Made by a program: the position numbers and the translations under genes
Part shown: piece by piece, positions 60,076 to 64,000 of the stretch
Layout of the letters: each line of letters opens with the position of its first letter
Position numbering within the stretch: the first letter of the stretch is position 1
Notes under the pieces: model-generated
Databases searched by the model: none
Seen by the model: only the letters and a program-made list of their open reading frames with translations
What the model was told of the DNA's origin: nothing
Assembly (NCBI RefSeq): GCF_030169785.1
Contig: NZ_CP125854.1
Location: 2,542,001 to 2,606,000, forward strand
DNA from: Bdellovibrio sp. 22V
Lineage (GTDB): Bacteria > Bdellovibrionota > Bdellovibrionia > Bdellovibrionales > Bdellovibrionaceae
Direction of reading: 5' to 3'
DNA length: 64,000 bases

Positions 60076-61865
60076 AGCTCCGCCCAGCGCGCGTAAAGTT
60101 TTTCAATTTTACTTTGGGTTTCTGAAATCTTTGCATAGAGTTCTTGAACCTTCGAAGCTTGACTGACAATCTCAGGTTTTACCGACTCGGCTTGCAAGGC
60201 ACTGAGTCCTTCTTCCAACTCTAAAATCGTCGCTTCCATATTTTCCAGCTCAAACTTTTCTTTAAAAGAAAGTTTCACCGGTTTGCCTGCGGCTTTCGCG
60301 GCTTCTTTTTTAGCTTCAGCTTTAAGCTCGGCGGCCTGCAATTCTTTTTGCTCTTCGAACCATTCTTCCCATTGCAAATAACCTGCGAAGTTTTCAAGCG
60401 ACGTTGAACCATCGAGGTTCTTATGGAACGACATGATCTGTGAAGCCACTTGATCCATAAAGTAACGGTCGTGGGTCACAAGAATAACCGCTCCGTTAAA
60501 TTCTTTCAAAGAGTCCTCTAGGACCGTGAGAGTCGCCACGTCAAGATCGTTGGTCGGCTCATCCAGAATCAAAACTTGCGCTTCGTTCAACATCAATTGC
60601 GCGATACGCAGACGGCTTTGCTCTCCACCTGAAAGTTTTTCGACAGGAAGATCCATCTGCTGGCGATTAAAAAGGAAGCGCTCTAAATAACTGCGCGCAA
60701 AAACGTACTGTCCTTGGTAGTGAACGTAATCTCCTTCAGGACAGATGTTCTTAAGAACGGACTCTTTGGGTTTTAGCGTTTCGCGGTTTTGTTCAAAGTA
60801 AGCGATCTTAAGTTTGTCCGCTTGAACCACGCGGCCCGAATCCGGTGCCTCTTCGCCCAGAAGAATACGAATCAATGTGGATTTCCCAGAACCGTTATCG
60901 CCCAGCAAAGCTAAACGCGTTTTTGGATTTACAAGATAAGAAAAATCTTTAAAGAGCACGCGACCGTTGTAGGCCTTAGTGACATGATCGGCTTCGATTA
61001 ACTTTTGCGGATTGCGCTCGGTCTCTTTAAATTCAATCTTTACTTTGCGAGCGGCATTTTTCTGTGACAGATCCTGCACGTCGTCTTTCAACGTTCCAGC
61101 ACGCTCAATGCGCGCTTTCTGTTTTGTCTGACGAGCTTTCGCCCCACGGCGCAACCATTCAGTTTCCCGGCGCAGAGTGTTTTTTAGAACGAGTTCGCGG
61201 GCTTCCTGGCCTTTAAGCAAAAGATCTTTGGCCTCGAGATACTCAAGATAGCCGCCATTAATCGACAACAGGTAATTGGGATTGCGCGGATCTAGATCGA
61301 AAATCTTATTCGCCACTCTTTGCAGGAACAAACGATCATGCGTGATAATTAACGTCGCAAAAGGCGCTTTGGACAAAAACTCCTCGAGCCACATGATGCT
61401 GGAAACATCGAGATGATTCGTCGGTTCGTCGAGCATTAAAAGTTCCGGCTCCAAAACCAGCTCACGCGCTAATGCGACTCTTTTACGCCATCCGCCGGAA
61501 AGATCTTCCACTAAAAAATCTTCACCGAATTGCGAAAGCTCCAAGCGCGCCATCCACTCGTATGCCGCCCCTAGGGTTTCATGCGGATCTTTGGATTTGC
61601 TTTGTACAGCCTCAAAAATGGTCTCGCCTTTTTTAAATAATGGCGTTTGCTCTAGAAATCCCAGACGCAAACCTTTTTTCATCGTGACGTCGCCGCCATC
61701 AGGATCCATTTGCCCTGCGAGAATTTTCAGAAGTGTGGATTTACCGGCGCCGTTCGGGCCGACCAGACCTACGCGCTCGCCTTCTTCGATACCAAGGCTG
61801 ACGTTTTGAAACAGATTTTTTCCGGCGAAGGACTTTTCGAGTTTATATGTACTGATAAGAAGCAT
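60051..61865 (-). CDS. ABC-F family ATPase (Uup-like)
   Basis: A 604-residue cytoplasmic protein with two ATPase domains: Walker A GPNGAGKST and GDNGSGKST, signatures LSGGWRKRVALA and LSGGEQSRLRIA, Walker B LLMLDEPTNHLDV and VLILDEPTNDLDV. The inter-domain linker has a charged helical RRGAKARQTKQKARIERA segment. A C-terminal coiled coil (about 510-600) matches Uup. ABC-F proteins act on ribosomes; Uup-like ones influence DNA transposon excision and ribosome stalling. Stands 24 bp after aat. Confidence 0.92.
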   Translation of the reverse strand: MLLISTYKLEKSFAGKNLFQNVSLGIEEGERVGLVGPNGAGKSTLLKILAGQMDPDGGDVTMKKGLRLGFLEQTPLFKKGETIFEAVQSKSKDPHETLGAAYEWMARLELSQFGEDFLVEDLSGGWRKRVALARELVLEPELLMLDEPTNHLDVSSIMWLEEFLSKAPFATLIITHDRLFLQRVANKIFDLDPRNPNYLLSINGGYLEYLEAKDLLLKGQEARELVLKNTLRRETEWLRRGAKARQTKQKARIERAGTLKDDVQDLSQKNAARKVKIEFKETERNPQKLIEADHVTKAYNGRVLFKDFSYLVNPKTRLALLGDNGSGKSTLIRILLGEEAPDSGRVVQADKLKIAYFEQNRETLKPKESVLKNICPEGDYVHYQGQYVFARSYLERFLFNRQQMDLPVEKLSGGEQSRLRIAQLMLNEAQVLILDEPTNDLDVATLTVLEDSLKEFNGAVILVTHDRYFMDQVASQIMSFHKNLDGSTSLENFAGYLQWEEWFEEQKELQAAELKAEAKKEAAKAAGKPVKLSFKEKFELENMEATILELEEGLSALQAESVKPEIVSQASKVQELYAKISETQSKIEKLYARWAELEKKSKGS

Positions 61866-61889
61866 GGACCTAACCTACTGCCTTTTATC

Positions 61890-62552
61890 TTAGAATCCAA
61901 GGGATTGATGTCTTAATTCGAGCATTTCCAAGTACTGTTCACGATCGACGTACTTTCCACCCATGCTTCCGACGACAGGCGTGACCATTTGCACGTCAAT
62001 CCACTCATGGCCTTGCGCCTGCAGGACTTCGACGAGGTGCCAAAGGGCTAGTTTCGAAGCGTTGGCTTTTTTATAAAACATACTCTCGCCGCTGAATACG
62101 CCTTGCACAAGCACGCCGTAAATTCCACCGATCAGAATATTGTTTTCCCGAACTTCCACAGACATACAAAATCCGGCATTGAAAAAATCCACATAAGAGC
62201 GCTTCATCATCGGCGTGATCCACGTGCCTTCTTGGCCGGGACGAGGCTGCTTTGAACACTCTTCAATCACCTGATGGAAGTCTTTGTTAATCGTGAATTC
62301 AATTTCTGGATGACGGCGGCGGTAGCGCTTAAGGCTTTCCGAAACGTGAAAGTCTTCGAACAGCAAAACGCCGCGCTTTTCAGGAGAAAACCACAACATC
62401 GGAAGCCCCGGCTGTGGCCACGGAAAAATCCCGCGCGAGTACGCCGAATAAAGCGTGCCCACGTCAAGCTTGCCTCCGACAGCAATGATACCTTCGGCCA
62501 AGGTGTCGCGCGGATCCGGGAATTCAACCGAAGAGCGAAGCTTCATCACCAT
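61890..62552 (-). CDS. aat: Leucyl/phenylalanyl-tRNA-protein transferase
   Basis: Transfers Leu or Phe from tRNA to N-terminal Arg/Lys of proteins, marking them for the N-end rule. The 220-residue protein shows FPDPRDTLAEGIIAVGGKL, YSRGIFPWPQPGLPMLWFSPEKRGVL, the YKKANASKLALWHLVEVL segment and the IDVQMVTPVVGSMGGKYVDREQYL signature. Start at 62552 overlaps the stop of the dehydrogenase gene (TAATG). No clpS is in the window. Confidence 0.93.
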   Translation of the reverse strand: MVMKLRSSVEFPDPRDTLAEGIIAVGGKLDVGTLYSAYSRGIFPWPQPGLPMLWFSPEKRGVLLFEDFHVSESLKRYRRRHPEIEFTINKDFHQVIEECSKQPRPGQEGTWITPMMKRSYVDFFNAGFCMSVEVRENNILIGGIYGVLVQGVFSGESMFYKKANASKLALWHLVEVLQAQGHEWIDVQMVTPVVGSMGGKYVDREQYLEMLELRHQSLGF

Positions 62553-63625
62553 TATTTCCCCTGATACGTAATACGATAGATAACGCCGGCTCTGTCGTCG
62601 GAAACCAGCAGGGAGCCGTCTTTAAGAACTTCAAGATCGACAGGTCTTCCCCAATGAGTGTCTCCTTGCAACCAACCGTCGACAAAAGTTTCGACTTTTT
62701 CAGCCTGATTGCCATTGAGTTTTACGAACGTCAGACGATATCCCGAAGGTGTTGAGCGATTCCACGAGCCGTGCTCGGCGATAATCACAGCGTCTTTGTA
62801 TTGGGCGGGAAACTGATTTCCCGTATAAAACCGCATTCCGAGCGGAGCCACATGTGGCTTCAGCTCAACGACAGGCGCAGTGAAGTCCTTGCAGGATTTC
62901 CCCTTGCCAAATTCAGGATCTAAAGTGTCTTTGCCATGACATACGGGAAAACCAAAGTTCTCTCCCACTTTGGAAAGATGGTTGAGCTCGCAGGGCGGCC
63001 GATCATCTCCCATCCAGTCGCGACCGTTATCGGTGAACCACAGCTCTTTTGTCTGAGGATGAAAATCGAAACCCACCGTGTTGCGCACGCCGCGAGCCAC
63101 TTCTTCTTTCGCGGTTCCGTTGACGTCAATGCGAAAGATGCGAGCGAAATCCGTTCCTGGGTCACAGACGTTGCAGTTCGCCCCCACAGGGACATAAAGC
63201 TTGCCGTCAGGTCCAAAGCGAATGAACTTCCAGCCATGATGAGTATCGGAAGGAAACTTTTGTGGCAAAGTTCGCGCGGGTCTCAAAGGTTTGTTGGTCG
63301 GTTTACTGACGTCAAATTCGAGGATGCGGCTGATTTCTGCGACGTAAAGTTTTCCATCTTTATAAGCGACGCCATTCGGAGTATCGAGGCCTTCGGCAAG
63401 AACTTGAACTTTGCCATTATTCACAACATAAACTTTATCGCCGGAACGTGTGCCTACGAAAATACGCCCGTCTTCGGCCTGCGCTAACGAGCGCGCATTC
63501 GGAACTTGCGCCCACACGGAAATTTTAAATCCCATCGGCAGCTTTAATTTTTCTAGAGGAAGTTTTTGCGCCCAGCCGGACGATGCCAAAAATAAAACTG
63601 CTAACTGCAAAGCTATTCCACGCAC
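62552..63625 (-). CDS. Exported glucose/sorbosone-dehydrogenase-like protein (PQQ-type beta propeller)
   Basis: A 357-residue protein from GTG 63625 (GGAGGT upstream; an ATG at 63661 would give a longer N-terminus). Signal peptide ending SGWAQ. The propeller blades include FKISVWAQVPNARSLAQAEDGRIFVGTR, VLAEGLDTPNGVAYKDGKLYVAE, KFIRFGPDGKLYVPVGANCN, a Cys-containing CNVCDPGTDFARIFRI, VRNTVGFDFHPQTKELWFTDNGRD and AEHGSWNRSTPSGYR, matching soluble aldose sugar dehydrogenases (Ca/PQQ, His/Asn/Arg sites). Substrate unknown. It follows recQ by 17 bp. Confidence 0.85.
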   Translation of the reverse strand: MRGIALQLAVLFLASSGWAQKLPLEKLKLPMGFKISVWAQVPNARSLAQAEDGRIFVGTRSGDKVYVVNNGKVQVLAEGLDTPNGVAYKDGKLYVAEISRILEFDVSKPTNKPLRPARTLPQKFPSDTHHGWKFIRFGPDGKLYVPVGANCNVCDPGTDFARIFRIDVNGTAKEEVARGVRNTVGFDFHPQTKELWFTDNGRDWMGDDRPPCELNHLSKVGENFGFPVCHGKDTLDPEFGKGKSCKDFTAPVVELKPHVAPLGMRFYTGNQFPAQYKDAVIIAEHGSWNRSTPSGYRLTFVKLNGNQAEKVETFVDGWLQGDTHWGRPVDLEVLKDGSLLVSDDRAGVIYRITYQGK

Positions 63626-63642
63626 ATTCACCTCCGCCGAAT

Positions 63643-64000
63643 TCAATTTCTGTTCACACACACATCACATTTTCCGCAGGGAGCTTCGTGCTCGTGACCG
63701 AAATAGTGATAGATTCTATTCAGTCGGCACTCTTCTTCCTGCGTCGCCCATTGCACCATTTTTAAAAGCTTCGTGTTCTGAGCTTTCAAAATCTCCACGC
63801 CGTTTTCCGTTGCGAACTGCTCCTCTGTGGGCGCGTGCACTGTCATGTACGGAAACGGATCTTCCGATTTCTCCAGGCAACCCCAGCGTTCTAAAATACT
63901 CACGGCGGCTTCCGCTCTGAAGTCGCGGCGATTTTTAAAATTCATTTGCTCGCGCAAAAAATCAAATCCGCCCTGATCCACCTGCGTGCGTTTGTCCTCT
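63643..64000 (-). CDS. recQ: ATP-dependent DNA helicase RecQ, C-terminal part (start outside window)
   Basis: The frame is open to the window end on the minus strand. The visible C-terminal part has the RecQ zinc-binding domain: CRLNRIYHYFGHEHEAPCGKCDVC, with Cys in CGKCDVC and the R..I..YFG signature of RecQ, preceded by a winged-helix-like segment (RRDFRAEAAVSILERWGCLE). No HRDC domain follows, so it is a short-form RecQ. It would unwind DNA in recombination and repair. Genes downstream are the dehydrogenase and aat. Confidence 0.85.
   Translation of the reverse strand, partial: EDKRTQVDQGGFDFLREQMNFKNRRDFRAEAAVSILERWGCLEKSEDPFPYMTVHAPTEEQFATENGVEILKAQNTKLLKMVQWATQEEECRLNRIYHYFGHEHEAPCGKCDVCVNRN

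Noticed and set aside
1-64000. Insertion sequences, phage genes, integrases, CRISPR-Cas, toxin-antitoxin pairs
   Set aside because: No transposase, integrase, Cas or recognisable toxin-antitoxin family was seen in any frame I could interpret.

Overview
The window is a gene-dense, single-chromosome stretch (about 62 protein genes, no stretch over 300 bases without a gene) with no mobile element, CRISPR array, tRNA or rRNA that I could see. Protein content points to a predatory deltaproteobacterium-like lineage, most likely Bdellovibrio or a close relative (Bdellovibrionota). The reasons are the many secreted peptidases and small lipoproteins of unknown function, a TIGR02147-type regulator paired with a secreted protein, a Gld-like ABC cluster with DUF4340, an AgmX/PglI-type C-terminal domain, and a MepA-type murein endopeptidase with a long charged linker. 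This assignment is inference from gene content; no marker rRNA is present.

Layout. 1-5100: tail of a periplasmic solute-binding protein, a zinc-ribbon protein plus threonine dehydratase, asparaginyl-tRNA synthetase, and a two-gene unit for secreted proteins (the first an NlpC/P60- or CHAP-like candidate). 5170-8230: glycolytic operon gapA-pgk-tpiA (minus strand). 8350-16460: a secretome island. It holds three secreted proteins sharing one beta-sandwich module (attached to a glycine-zipper surface antigen, four ~60-residue repeats, or six ~50-residue repeats), a candidate papain-like protease with Fn3-like repeats, and a trypsin-like lipoprotein. 16420-20650: tatD, holB, tmk and secreted unknowns. 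20790-22260: secG, a FecR/AgmX-like protein and a structured intergenic element bounded by a 23-bp perfect inverted repeat. 22260-30400: HAD-like protein, MepA lipoprotein, lipoprotein hydrolase, CorA, methyltransferase, PepSY membrane protein, DUF4336 and DUF429 proteins.

30330-35570: one tightly overlapped minus-strand unit encoding a Gld-type ABC transporter (ATPase, permease, GldG-like, DUF4340) followed by a GHMP sugar kinase. 35630-38290: a shortened, divergent RqcH/NFACT protein, a small helical protein, a 24-residue hydrophobic micropeptide and an RsmB-like RNA methyltransferase. 38350-46970: a phosphate and polyphosphate block: phoU-phoB-phoR, porin, ppx, sixA, ppk1 and then thiL. 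An array of 11-bp-phased repeats resembling a Pho box lies upstream of phoU. 47040-52150: PilZ-like protein, LysR regulator divergent from yceI-ygiD, a TIGR02147 regulator with its secreted partner, and a small charged protein.

52240-58760: an RND pump divergent from an outer-membrane barrel/TolC/lipoprotein operon, with no membrane fusion protein in sight. 58870-64000: DUF3750 and SRPBCC proteins, then a minus-strand run of recQ (cut by the window end), a glucose/sorbosone-dehydrogenase-like protein, aat and an ABC-F ATPase.

The most unusual signals are RNA-scale. Two secreted-protein genes (starts at 3556 and 15578) have their Shine-Dalgarno sequence buried in a two-tier hairpin, one of them with a competing partner that looks switch-like. 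The 22089-22229 element, the phased phoU repeats and the shared beta-sandwich family also deserve attention.
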